Assembly (NCBI GenBank): GCA_021397845.1
Contig: CM038052.1
Location: forward strand, 41,090,449-41,154,448
Origin: Areca catechu
Taxonomy: Eukaryota; Streptophyta; Magnoliopsida; Arecales; Arecaceae
Length of the DNA: 64,000 nucleotides
Reading direction: 5' to 3'
In this document: positions 1 to 9,807 of the stretch, one piece after another
Layout: every line of letters begins with the position of its first letter
How positions within the stretch are numbered: the stretch's first letter is position 1
Made by a program: the position numbers and the translations under genes
The notes under the pieces: generated by a model
What the model was told of the DNA's origin: nothing
The model's database searches: none
Seen by the model: the letters and a program-made list of their open reading frames with translations, nothing else

Positions 1-27
1 ATTCTGGTGCCTTTGGTGTCCGTACCA
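1..27 (-). repeat. Element A 3' LTR, first 27 bp only
   Basis: On the minus strand it begins TGGTACGGACACCAAAGG, matching the outer end of the other A LTR at 4674-4691 with one substitution (TGGTGCGG there). The rest of this LTR lies left of the window. Confidence 0.85.
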
Positions 28-51
28 ATTCTCCCGGGGTGGGAGGAACTC
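28..51 (-). other. Element A polypurine tract region
   Basis: Immediately before the 3' LTR on the minus strand lies a C-rich run followed by the purine run GGGAGAAT. The same sequence, with small changes, sits at the matching place in C (37032-37055), D (45864-45887) and E (7175-7198), so it is the likely plus-strand primer. Confidence 0.65.
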
Positions 52-692
52 GACCCTGTCGAGTGAAGATCAGATTGGCTCACATATCTCTCAAGAAGGT
101 CTGGGTTAAGGCGTTGCAAGTCCTCTCGAGAAATCCACGAATCCTCCGACTCTGGCCGGCTTTGCCATCAGACTAGGAAGCGTTGATAACCGCGGCCCCG
201 GGTCGTAATGGCTTGATCGTCCAGGATACGCTCGATCCGTTCTCCTCTCTCAGGCCAATTAATTGGTGGACACTCTGGGTAAGGATCACTCTCAACAGAA
301 GGGATAGGCCCAAAAGCCTCACTAGGTATCATTGCCGGTTCCCTGTACTCAACCAGGTCTGTAATATTGAAGGTAGAACTGATGCCCAAATCCGAAGGCA
401 ATTCTAACACCTAGGCATTTGATCCAACCTTCTCTATCACTTTAAAAGGTCCGGCTCTGCGAGCATGAAGCTTCTTTTAGGCCTAAGCCTAACCAAGATA
501 GAATCCACTGCATCAAATTCTTTAATCCATCTTCGGGAATTAGCCAGTTATTTCAAAATTAGTGCAGGTGGTGAACATGCTGGGCATATGCAGACTCCTA
601 ACAAGATGATGCAAAGGACTCATACTGACACCTAAAGACTCGACTATGCATTCCTATCGAAGAAAATTTTATTGAACTCTTTGGATCTAAAC
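45..692 (-). pseudogene. Integrase C-terminus and chromodomain of element A (broken)
   Basis: Minus-strand translation of the part up to 410 gives the block GISSTFNITDLVEYREPA and then the chromodomain core (ILDDQAITTRGRGYQRFLV, followed after a stop by W, E and SWISRE). A TGA replaces an arginine codon just after QRFLV, near 165-167, which fits a single C-to-T change. Between 411 and 692 fragments of the integrase C-terminal GPY/F-type region can be followed in changing frames. In chromoviruses this part binds chromatin and steers integration. The stretch directly follows ORF1 and, with the tail of ORF1, is a continuous but frameshifted second half of integrase. Confidence 0.75.
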
Positions 693-2387
693 CTAATAGA
701 TTATAGGTTCTCTAGGTTTGATCCTAGCTTGACATGCACATGAAAATTTACAGTGAACTCCTAGCAAATTCCAAAGAGTATGCCAGAAGTAAGATGCAAA
801 CCTAACATGTGTGATGAATGCATGCAGTATGCTAATCTCAGTTAAATGCAATCTAATAATCCTAGAAATGCTGGAGGTGTTAGGCAAGGGCAGAAAATAG
901 GAAGTGGGTTCATAATTAGTTTGGTAGGGTAGGGAAAAAGGTTCAAAGTTAGTTGGATAAAGTTCGATATAAGAAGGCATGTCAGGGACTAATCCTAGAC
1001 TAATGAGGCTAACCTTACGAGGTTGCGATATATCTACGGGGTTTGTATAATGGAAGGATGGGTTATTAATCTCAGGAAAGAGGTCCTTAATGGGAACTAT
1101 AGGAGGAGACTCATCCTGAGGGTTCTGATTCAAAGAGATCAGGTCCTTAATAAATTCTTCTGGTTCTTGTATTTTAGGACTAGACTCTATAATTTGGCTC
1201 TCCTCTATGGTTTCCTCAGGTAAGGCTCTAGTAGCAGTACCTAGGTTCTCTTCCTCTATTTGTTCTTCCACTATAGCTTTAGGTTGGATGTGGTCAAGGT
1301 CAACTACCTCTAGGTTGGCTTCTACCTGGGTATCTATTAGGTCAGCTAATTCTAGGTCATCTAAAGGTGTCTCCTCTTCTCCTTCATACTCATCCACTAG
1401 GCTCGCATCAGCTTCATACACTTCCGCGTTAATGTAAGCCTTGTCAATCTCAAGAATGGTTGGAGAAGGTCGGCTAGAGAAAAATTGGCTAGGTCCTGGT
1501 TTCTGATTATGGACACTAATCCTAGTAGGTTCAGGTTGTCTAAGGGGTAGTGGCTCACTACTGGGCTCATATTTAGGGGTGCTAATCCTATGGGGTTCAA
1601 GTTGACTATGGAAAACCTGACTAGTACTAGATTGATATCTAGGGATTATGGGCTCCCTAGACTCATAGGATAAGGGAGCAGATCTATGGGTCACGGGATC
1701 ATAAGATCCGGGGTCATAGGATTTGGGTTCAGCTCTATGGGTCTTGGGTCTACTGGACTCATGGGATATGGGTTCGTAGATTTTAGAGTCAGAGGATTTG
1801 AAGTCATAAGATCTATAGGTTGTGCGTATACTAGGCTTATAGGATATGGGTAAATAGGATCTAGAGTCATAGGATCTAGGTTCAGTATCATAGTATGGGT
1901 CAGGCTGAGTGGCTCTCCTAGGTTCAACCTTACGATATGGTTCAGGGTTTGGGGTCCTCCTAGGTTTAGGATTATAGTATGGGTCAGGCTGAGGGGCTCT
2001 CCTAGGTTCAACCTCTCGGTATGGATCAGGGTTTGGGGTCCTCCTAGGTTGAGGATTGTAGTACGGGTCAGGATAAGGGGCTCTCCTAGGTTCGACCTCA
2101 TGGTATAGATCAGGGTTTGGGGTTCTCCTAGGTTGAGGGGACTCAGGATCTGGCTCAGATCGTGACCCATGGGTTCTTGCTATGGTCCCTACACGGCCTC
2201 CTAACTGGTCAAACCTATTGGCAAGATGGTCAATTCTATTGTTGGTTTGGGTAGCAAACTGAGTTAACTGGGTAGTCATATGGGCCATTTGATCAGCTAG
2301 GGCTTTTATTTGGGCTTGTAAATTTTCCATGGGTTCAGATATTTGTGAAGGAGGTGGGTGATATGAAACTCCTAATCTAGTGCTCAT
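693..2387 (-). CDS. ORF1 of element A: Gag N-terminus fused to integrase remnant
   Basis: Uninterrupted ORF of 564 codons from the ATG at 2385-2387. Residues 1-85 begin MSTRLG and form a Gln/Asn-rich probable coiled coil, as in the Gag of D. Residues about 85-170 hold 28-residue repeats around EPRRTPNPDPY. There follows a Ser/Tyr/Pro-rich stretch and an acidic linker (VYEADASLVDEYEGEEE near residue 320, matching the region after the zinc knuckle in D Gag). Residues about 494-547 (TSYFLP to RFASYFWHTLW to KFSC) align with the integrase core of D, but the catalytic aspartate in the SDRDVRF block is missing. There is no capsid domain and no CCHC knuckle. The same layout in C and E argues for a long-lived non-autonomous lineage. 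Function is unknown. Confidence 0.8.
   Translation of the reverse strand: MSTRLGVSYHPPPSQISEPMENLQAQIKALADQMAHMTTQLTQFATQTNNRIDHLANRFDQLGGRVGTIARTHGSRSEPDPESPQPRRTPNPDLYHEVEPRRAPYPDPYYNPQPRRTPNPDPYREVEPRRAPQPDPYYNPKPRRTPNPEPYRKVEPRRATQPDPYYDTEPRSYDSRSYLPISYKPSIRTTYRSYDFKSSDSKIYEPISHESSRPKTHRAEPKSYDPGSYDPVTHRSAPLSYESREPIIPRYQSSTSQVFHSQLEPHRISTPKYEPSSEPLPLRQPEPTRISVHNQKPGPSQFFSSRPSPTILEIDKAYINAEVYEADASLVDEYEGEEETPLDDLELADLIDTQVEANLEVVDLDHIQPKAIVEEQIEEENLGTATRALPEETIEESQIIESSPKIQEPEEFIKDLISLNQNPQDESPPIVPIKDLFPEINNPSFHYTNPVDISQPRKVSLISLGLVPDMPSYIELYPTNFEPFSLPYQTNYEPTSYFLPLPNTSSISRIIRLHLTEISILHAFITHVRFASYFWHTLWNLLGVHCKFSCACQARIKPREPIIY
1880..2145 (-). repeat. 84-bp coding minisatellite in ORF1 of A
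   Basis: About three copies of a 28-codon unit (EPRRxPxPDPYxxxxPRRTPNPxPY). The period is a multiple of three, so the frame stays open. A related 84-bp repeat lies at the same place in the Gag of D (22436-22640). Confidence 0.75.
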
Positions 2388-3252
2388 GCAAGACTCGATC
2401 AGACCGACTATAGCTGACTAGACATAGAGTCCAAACTAGATGCTCAATCAGGGTGGCGAACTAGCCTATAGTAACCCTGTACTCAGCCAGGCAGGTGTAA
2501 GGGGAGTGTTAGGTCCCTGATTGCCACTCCTAGACACCAATCAGAGATTGGCCAGGTAGGCGGACCAGCACACAAGCCCTTCGGGATTGAATCCCTAAAC
2601 CACCGTTCTAGACACTGAGCACAAGGCACACACAGGTTAACTTGACACAGTGATCTAACACTAGCCCGGACCCGACTAGTTGGTGTCCCTAGCCCACTAG
2701 GGCAAATTAAGTCTAATTAATTTTAGGTTAAGGCTTGGGACTGAATGCAAGGGATGTGATTTTGGGCTAAAGAGAGGTGATCAAATCCTCCCCCCATCTG
2801 ATATAGCAAGAGTGCCCTTAAAAGTAAATTATGCAATGATGGCAGGCAGATGAGGATGCAAATTAGGGTTTAGATATTTTTTTTGGTATTTTTGGAAAAT
2901 ATGTATTTTTTTTTGGTATTTTCTTAAATAGAAGAAAACTTGCAAATCATGGCCTAATATACTGGAAATATACTAAAATTAAGAAATATGCAAAAACTCC
3001 TAAATAAAACCCTAAAACTTCCAAACTTGTCTTGCTAAAAAAAACAGAGCCGAAAATTTGCAGGCCCTATTTCGGCTTTCAGAAAACTCACAGGCCATAA
3101 TAAAATCTGAAGAAAATTTTAAAATTACTGTGAATTATGATAAATCCATGAAAAAACATTTCAGAATTTTTGGAGTTTTTAACAGGGAGAAATAATTAAA
3201 ATAACAGAATATATATGGACTGAAAAATTGCAGAAAACAAGCCCTAATCTAA
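2388..3252 (-). other. Untranslated leader of element A
   Basis: No ORF of note. The segment 2455-2760 matches the leaders of C and D closely, including a block with the inverted repeat GCCAATC/GATTGG at 2510-2560. The segment 2860-3250 is AT-rich with poly-A/T runs. Confidence 0.7.
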
Positions 3253-3264
3253 GCTCTGATACCA
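3253..3264 (-). other. Primer binding site of A (initiator Met tRNA)
   Basis: The minus strand reads TGGTATCAGAGC, the classic plant initiator-Met-tRNA primer site, two bases after the LTR end at 3267. It marks the start of minus-strand DNA synthesis and fixes the orientation of A. Confidence 0.92.
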
Positions 3265-3266
3265 AA

Positions 3267-4691
3267 TGATGGGGAATTAATATGCATGCAATTTTTTTTT
3301 GTATATTTTACATGTTGAGTTAGGTGATTAATTCCCAAATTTCAGATCAAAATTATTTGTAGGGAATTTTGTATGAATTTCTGAAGATCAGCATGCAGAT
3401 TAGGACCTAGAAAAGTAGCAAAGAAAGACCGCCGGGGCTGAGAAGCCTCGGTTAGGGCAAGTTCTCCTACAATAAAACTACTGGAGGTAGAGGGGTGTAC
3501 CTGACAACGTCTATGAAGATCGCAGCGAAGGGGTCTCTCGTTCCTCGACGGATGCGGCCTGGAAAACCAAGCCAAAGACCCGCGGATACCCGGCTTTCTG
3601 CTCGGTGATCCGATTGAGGCTTGGCTGGAGTCGTTGGATTCATAGGAATCCAGGGACCTGCAAACGACCTGTCACGGGTTAGAAAGCTCACAAAGGAACA
3701 AGAAAACAAAGTAAAAACAGCAAGGGAAGGCTTCTTTTGGAGTGGGCGTCCAGGGATCTGGAGGGTTTGTTGGCAGCAGGAAGATGATTGCAAACACCGG
3801 GAAGAAGAACTCTCACAAACCCCTTTATGCACACAGCAGGGTATCACACCACTCAATAGAAGAACTCAAGGTTTTCATTCATTAAAAATTCTCCTCATAC
3901 AAGAGGCTAGGGTCCCTTAAATAGACCCTTAACCTTGGGCTCCAAGTAAGGGTACATAAGTCTTTACATAAGAATCCTTTTCCCTCTCAAACCCTAGCTA
4001 GAAAATAAGGAAATATTAGGTAGAAAAATCCCTAAAAATTCTCTTGACTTGGTCAACACTCCAAGGATGCCTAGGGGGGCGTGTTGGGCTTCTAGGAGCA
4101 GCAAGGGGCCGGCCCAAAGGGGCCCGGGTGCATGGGTTTGGGCCTCTGGAAGCTAGGGTGGCCTGGTAGCCAGGTAGCAGGAATATTCCCTGGTATCTTG
4201 CTTCTTAGGGGCTTGGGCTTGGCACCTGGGCTTGATTTCTTTGGGCTAGGATGCAGATGGACCTCTAAAATCATGGATGCCTTGGTCTATGAATATATTT
4301 TGCCATCTGGAAGGAAATCTGGGCATCTGGAGGGCATCTGCAAGGAATCAGGGTTTATGATTTTCCTCCTGGGGTCTTCAAATCTTCAAGCTGGGTTGGA
4401 CTTGGGCTAAACTTCCATGTCTTCAATCTGATTGGACTTGGTCTTTACTTGTATGATGTGGTCTTGAGTCTTCAATATGGTTGAATAGGACTCAAAAAAA
4501 TAAAATTAGCTCGACATGAGCTGACTAACACTGGACTGAACTAGCTCAACATGAGCTAAATAATTACAAGACTTAAATGAAACAACTCAGCTGGACTAAG
4601 CTTTATTACAGTGGACTCGAATGTTATTTAAGTGATCCACAGAGGGTTGAGAAGCCTCTGCCTTATTCTGGTGCCTTTGGTGTCCGCACCA
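3267..4691 (-). repeat. Element A 5' LTR (1425 bp)
   Basis: On the minus strand it runs from TGGTGCGGACACC to CCCCATCA, between the target-site side (4692) and the primer site (3264). It shares long blocks with the D LTRs, such as the region around 4380-4560. A TATA-like CTATTTAAGG lies at 3915-3924 on the minus strand, at the same place as in D. Confidence 0.88.
3915..3924 (-). promoter_or_regulatory. TATA-like box in A 5' LTR
   Basis: The minus strand reads CTATTTAAGG, aligned with TATTTAAAGG in both D LTRs. It is the likely core promoter for the genomic RNA of A. Inferred from sequence and position only. Confidence 0.55.
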
Positions 4692-5229
4692 AAACACATA
4701 CAAAATATTTTATTTTTTAATTATTTTTAGATTGCATCAGGACCATCGATTGCCATCATTTGATTAACCTAATCTTAAGGACAATCACTATCTAACATCA
4801 GGGCAGGATTTCATCACCTGTCCTGGACCCAAAACAACCATCATCATTCAGACCTAAGCCTAATTAAAATATATTAGACCTAATTTACCTTAGAGGGCTA
4901 GGTGATACCCAACAGGTCGGGTCTGAATTGTGTGGGCCAACTAGTGTATTTAATCATGTGGCTATTATTGAAATCTGGTATCGAAGGTTGAGGGTCTAGA
5001 GTCAAATGACCTAAGTGGTGTTATGGTTTTTAATTGGATCCCTGCGAAAGCGGGGGGGCCTCCCACACTCTCACCCTCTACCTGGCTAGAGGAAAGATTA
5101 GTTACTAGGTTAAGTGTAATTTGAGCTGACCCATTCAGTTTTGGCTCTAGGTCTAGGAAGCCCTAGATTAAGCTAATCCATTTTGCATGCTTGGCTGCAC
5201 CATCTCATTTTGACTGATTGTTTGATTGT
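4692..5229 (+). other. Leader of element E downstream of the A insertion
   Basis: Starts with aaaca, the probable right target duplication of A. It then follows the leader of D (matching phrases around 4760-4930), though more diverged. The conserved hairpin block of A, C and D is not recognisable here; a C-rich run (5050-5090) lies near its place. No ORF before the ATG at 5230. Confidence 0.6.
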
Positions 5230-6516
5230 ATGACCACTAGATTAGGAACCCAGAAGTCTAAACCCCAAACCGACTCAGCCATGGATTCCAATTTTGAGGC
5301 CATCATGAACCAGCTTGCCCAATTAACTACCCAAATGAACCAAGCCAATACCCAATCCCAAACCCAGCTTACCCAAATTAATAACAAGCTTGACCAACTG
5401 ATCCAATCAAGTAATCAAGCAATTCATAGTTTTGACCAAGTAGGAGACCAATTAGGAACCCTAGGTAAGACCCATAAAGTTGAACCCTTGCCCTATAGAC
5501 CCCAGGAACCCATAGTCCCTAGATATGAACCCAATAGTAACCCACTATCCCTCAGTCAACCTGAACCCTATAAAATTAATACCCCTAGATTTGAACCTAG
5601 TATTAGTCAATTTTTCCTTGGTCAACCCCCTCTTACCACCCCACTAGTTCAGAAAGCTAACATTGAAGAGGAAGTATACGAAACTGACATGAGCTTAGTG
5701 GAGGAGTATGAGGAAAAAGAAGAGGAAGTCCCTCTAGAAGACCTAGACTTAGTAGATACCCAAGTAGAAACCAATCCGGAGTTAGTTGCCCCTGACCTCA
5801 CCCAGACTAAACCTATAGTAGAAGACCACCTAACAATAGTTGACCCTGCCCATACACAAGTAGGTGCCGATCTAGATTTAGCCAACCTTAGCCATACCCA
5901 GATAGTAACCAACATAGAGTTAGCTGACCATGTAGTGGAAGGGTCATTAGAGGAAGAAATCCATGACCCTGTGACTGCCACTATACCTGAGAAGATTTTA
6001 GAAGAGAATCCAGTTGTAGAACCCAGTCCTAAATTTTATGAGCCATAAGAGTTTATTAAAGACTTTATCTCTTTAGACCAAGGCCCTCAGGATGAAGTCA
6101 TTCTTTTAACCCCAATTGATCTCTTCCCTGAAATCAATAACCCATTTTTTCATCAAGCCAACCCTATAGGAATAGCTCACACCCATAAGGTAAATCTCAT
6201 TAGTATAGGACTCATCCCTGAAACACCTTCTTGTCTCTTAGTCTATTCGATCAATCCCAACCCCTTTTCTTACTTTCTACCTTACCAGACTAACTCTGAA
6301 TCCACCTTATATTTTCTACCTTTTCATGAATTCTCTTATGTTTCTTTAACCATTCATTTATATTTTGCAGAAGTAAGCATACTGTATACATACATTGTGC
6401 ATGTTAGGTTTGCATCTTACTTCTTGCATACCCTTTGGCATTTAGTAAGTGTACATAGTAAATTCTCATGAGCATGCCATGCTAGGGTCAAACCCAAAGA
6501 GTTTATAGTCTGTTAG
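5230..6516 (+). pseudogene. ORF1 of element E: Gag N-terminus/integrase fusion, two stops
   Basis: One reading frame of 429 codons from ATG 5230 (MTTRLG) to TAG 6514, broken by TAA at 6046-6048 and TGA at 6469-6471. Residues 15-75 form a Gln/Asn-rich coiled-coil-like region. The acidic linker (VYETDMSLVEEYEEKEEE) begins near residue 147. The segment IDLFPEINNP is shared with A. Residues about 355-413 match the integrase core remnant (RFASYFLHTLW, KFS). Capsid, zinc knuckle, protease, RT and RNase H are lacking. The upstream in-frame TTG at 5218 is less likely as a start, because the MTTR/MSTR motif matches the other elements. Confidence 0.75.
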
Positions 6517-6534
6517 GTTTTGTCCCTTAAAGTC

Positions 6535-7174
6535 TAATAAAATGTCCTTTAATAGGGATGTCTAGTCGAGTCTATTAGGTATTAGTTGAGTCCAATAAAT
6601 TCATAGCCTAAATTACATGTCTACACCTACACTTACCTCTGCACGGCATTTGCATCATGAAATTAGTCAAGAGCTGAACATAACTAATGAACTAAATAAC
6701 AACTTGGCTAATTCCCAAAAGAGAGATAAAGAATTTTCTATAGAGAATTTTGTGATTGTAAAAGAATTTTCTACTCACAAAGCTGGCCCATCCAAAATAA
6801 TGAATAGCGATGGACCCAATGCCTATGCACTTGAGATATTACCTGATTTAGGTATTAGCTCCACCTTCATCATCTCAGATCTTATAAAGTCTAGGGATTC
6901 AGCAGTGATACCTAGCGAGCCCCTTGAGCCACTCCCTTTCTTTGTGAGTGAACCCACCCTAGAGCGACCACATATAATTTGGCCTTTTGGTGAGGAAAAG
7001 ATTGAGAGAACTCTGGATGATCAAGCTACCAGTACCCAGAATAGAGACTGTCAGCGATACTTGGTATGGTGGCAAGGTCAGTCATAATCTGAGGACTTGT
7101 GGAATGTTGGTGTGGATCTGCAGCGTCTCAACCCAGACCCTCCTTGAGCCAAATTGACCCTCACTCATGGGGTC
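6535..7174 (+). pseudogene. Integrase C-terminus and chromodomain of element E (degenerate)
   Basis: The open stretch 6617-7087 gives LGISSTFIISDLIKSRD and then ERTLDDQATSTQNRDCQRYLVWWQG, the same order as in A, C and D. The expected K/R-rich GPY/F-type part before it is scrambled. A stop after WWQGQS and others further on break the chromodomain second half (LQRLNPD near 7120). It is the same relic as in A and C, but older. Confidence 0.7.
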
Positions 7175-7198
7175 GAGTTCCTCCCGTCCTGGGAGAAT
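7175..7198 (+). other. Polypurine tract region of element E
   Basis: Plus strand: a C-rich run followed by GGGAGAAT directly before the LTR start TGGTGGGGACACC, as in A, C and D. Confidence 0.65.
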
Positions 7199-8780
7199 TG
7201 GTGGGGACACCAAGATTAGACACAGATCCCTGGATCCCATATGGTTTACTTAGTCATGTGTCAAAGTTTTGAAAGTTTTGTAATCAATTAAGATCGAGTC
7301 CTGTAATAAGTTGAGGTTAGTTGATTTGTCTCAACCCTCAATCCTAGTCAGTATATTGAGTCCTGTACTTCAGTTGTGAGTCCAGTATGAGTTCAAATTT
7401 TATACAAGAGAAAAGGTTACCTTAGTTTGGAGTTCCACTAGGCCACATCCAGGAGTCAGAGGCCACTACATAAGCTTGTTGGATTTTGTGTGACACCCCA
7501 GGATTCAAAATGCTTCCCAGAAACCCTAATTCCTTCCAGATACCCTCCAGATGCCCATATTCTTCTCCATATACAAGATCATATTTCCAAACCAGGGCAT
7601 CCATGATTCCAGAGGTCCACCTACATCCCAGTCCAAGAAAATCAAGTCCAGGTGCCAGGCCCAAGCCCACCAGAACAAGATGCTCTTTTTATTATAAGAA
7701 TATTCAATCCAGGGCACCCCAGCTTCCAGGAGGCCCAAGCCCGTGCACCCTTCACCCTTTGGCTGGCCCATTGCTGGTCCTAGAAGCCTAACACACCACC
7801 CTAGGCATCCTTGGAGTTGACCAAGTCAAAGCATGAAGAAAAGAGGATAAGACTAGTCAAAGTTCTAAACCTAGTTGGGTTTTATCTTCCTAATTATTTT
7901 AAGACTTGTACTTTTAACCTAGCTAGGAGAAGGACATGTAATCTAACAAGGAAAAGGCTTGTTAACCTAAGTGTAACCCTAGTTAGAGAGGGCATGGAAA
8001 CTCTATAAATATCCCACCCCTCTCCCTCTTGTACTCACCTTTCTCTTATGAATACAATTTGCTGAAATTTTGAGTCATTGCTTTGTTCTTGTGATTTGTT
8101 CTTATTTTTAGTATTCTCCTTGTGTACCCTGGCCGAACCCTGGCTACCCTAGCTCTTTTTTTTGTCCTTGGAGATCAGCCACGCCCAAGGAAAGGAAGTC
8201 CTAGCTATCGTCCAAGACTAAGAGCTCCTTCTTCCTTGGCTGCCAACTTTTAATCCTAATCCCGATTTCCTTCAAACCCTAGTTCCTTTCTCTTTTCTTA
8301 CTTGCTGTTTTGATTAACCCACAACACTTGCAGGATCCTCGAGGTGTTTCACCTCCCTAGAGGAGGCTTTCCTTGCTTTCAGGACCGCCCAAATCAGTCA
8401 TCAGATTCAAGATAATCGAGGCTTCTTCCAGGCTCTAATCAGAGTGTGAGTGATCTCTTCTATTGCAAAGTTTTTAATCTCTGACTAGTAAGAAACCTTC
8501 CCTTCTCTTAATATCTTATTTGATTGAAGATAACTATCCTAAGCCAGGAATTTCTTAATTCTCGGGTCCTGTTACTTTTGTTATTTTGCATGAGCACACT
8601 TGCATGATGATTCTTTGTATTGCTAGTTTCCTTGCTAGTCTTTACTTAATTTCGAGAATATAGCCTATAAATTAAATTCTAAAAAAAAATACAAAATATT
8701 AGTTTACTGTTTGAGACTTTTCAGTGGCAAACTACTGCCTTAAGATCTCCAGGATGGTGTCCAATTCCTTCATACCATCA
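7199..8780 (+). repeat. Element E 3' LTR (about 1580 bp)
   Basis: Starts TGGTGGGGACACC after the polypurine tract. The U3 part (7430-7790) is homologous to the A LTR at 4090-4400. The end is placed at CATACCATCA (8780) by analogy with the A and D LTR ends (CCCCATCA, CTGCATCA). Because the 5' LTR is outside the window this end is not proven; element I sequence becomes recognisable further right. Confidence 0.7.
8004..8010 (+). promoter_or_regulatory. TATA box in E LTR
   Basis: TATAAAT in the context ctctataaatatccc, followed by a C-rich pyrimidine stretch, as in plant retrotransposon core promoters. Confidence 0.6.
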
Positions 8781-9807
8781 TCTCACTACTCCTTGATCAC
8801 CTAGAGAATATGACTTGGTTAGTGGACCTATTCTACTAGACACTAAGCCTATTGAAATAGGCCCCATGTCTCAAGAGCTTCTTGAACATCACTCCCAAAT
8901 CAAACCAAAAGCAAATATGCCAAAAGTTAATGGAGGGCGAGAAGCTACCTCAGCAATGCAAGAGAGAAATCTCATAGACAATCCTCGAAGGATTGCGCCT
9001 GCAACCTCTTTCTATCAGCTGGAAGGGCCAACCCTTCCAATAGCCTAGTGTAAGCCTCAACAGCCAGTGCAGGATCACCAGTTAGGGTTAAGGGGCATCT
9101 AAGGGGTAGAGATGCCCATCTCTTCCATAGGCACTCCCACAACCCTAGCAAATATATCCTCAATAAGCTCGATGTCAACCATAATAGTCTCCATGATGGC
9201 ATTAAGAGAGATGACATACCTCTTCTTCAATCATCTCTCTCTTATAGTTTTAGCCTTAACACATTCAGCCTCAATAGCTCTAGCCTCGATAGCCTTGATG
9301 ACTTCGACCATGATAGCCTAGGACATGGTGGCTTTGGGTGCAGCAGTGGGAGAAGAGGGTAGAACAACTCTCCTCCTTTACTTCTTTTTCTTCTCCTCCT
9401 TTGAAGGACCGCCATGAGGCCTATCCCTTAGCTCTTCCATGGAAAACGTTATACCTAGATGGTTGCAAAAGGATCAACACATCTATCCTGCAGAATTAGG
9501 GTTAAACGCACAAACACCTACAGTTACCCTGGGGAATGGGCTCTCCATGGTACAATCTCTTGAAAAGATCTTCATGTAGGAGCATGGTGTGAAAGAGAGC
9601 TTTGAGTTGCTTTAGCTTCTCAACTATCAGTCTCTCCATCATGGACAACTTCGGGAGCTCAAGAAGCATGGACTTCTCTCGTGAACCACACTTAGTTAGG
9701 AATTCCCACAGGGTCGAAGAGGATGCAAAAAAGAATTTACCTTTCCATCCATGGATTGTAGAGGGGCTAGGTGGGAATGACGTCATATTTCTAGGGAGAG
9801 ATGTACC
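8781..9807 (-). pseudogene. Antisense gene of element I, fragment 3 (end of exon 1 and downstream)
   Basis: The minus-strand ORF 9786-9502 contains HGWKGKFFFASSSTLWEF, the signature also seen in the antisense genes of B (GWKNKFFFIAVEGVDWV) and F (HGWKSKFFFVHNLQPWGF). Downstream residues LKQLKALFHTMLLHEDLF align with the exon 1 end of B. A GT after the CAGG at about 9528 could be the old donor, but the nearest AG gives only 40 bp, so the intron is probably damaged. Left of 9490 the frame is broken; a Lys/Glu-rich stretch (KEEKKKK near 9390) would fit exon 2. The gene is cut at 9807 by H and at 8780 by E. Confidence 0.6.
9803..9807. repeat. Target site duplication of H, left copy
   Basis: gtacc directly before the LTR start at 9808, identical to 17488-17492 after the other LTR. 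Confidence 0.9.

Larger units (their letters stand above)
1..4691 (-). mobile_element. Element A: non-autonomous chromovirus-type LTR retrotransposon (left end outside window)
   Basis: Read on the minus strand: 5' LTR (3267-4691), Met-tRNA primer site, leader, ORF1, integrase C-terminus with chromodomain, polypurine tract, then only the first 27 bp of the 3' LTR before the window ends. Capsid, protease, RT and RNase H are absent. The LTR start and much of the LTR body match element D in reverse complement, so A belongs to the same LTR family as D. A sits in the untranslated leader of element E, whose leader resumes at 4692. The base run after the LTR is aaaca; the matching left duplication lies outside the window. 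Confidence 0.88.
4692..8780 (+). mobile_element. Element E: non-autonomous chromovirus derivative, 3' portion in window
   Basis: Right of A, the plus strand resumes with a chromoviral leader, a broken ORF1 like those of A and C, the integrase C-terminus with chromodomain, a polypurine tract and a complete 3' LTR. The 5' LTR and primer site must lie left of the window, beyond A, because A is inserted in this leader. E in turn interrupts element I, whose antisense gene resumes right of 8780. Confidence 0.8.

Noticed and set aside
700..830. The conserved RFASYFWHTLW/KFSC end of ORF1 in A, C and E as a new protein domain
   Set aside because: It aligns with the integrase core of D (VRFNSYF, ILWHMLG, LKFSIAYHP), so it is a remnant of a known enzyme.
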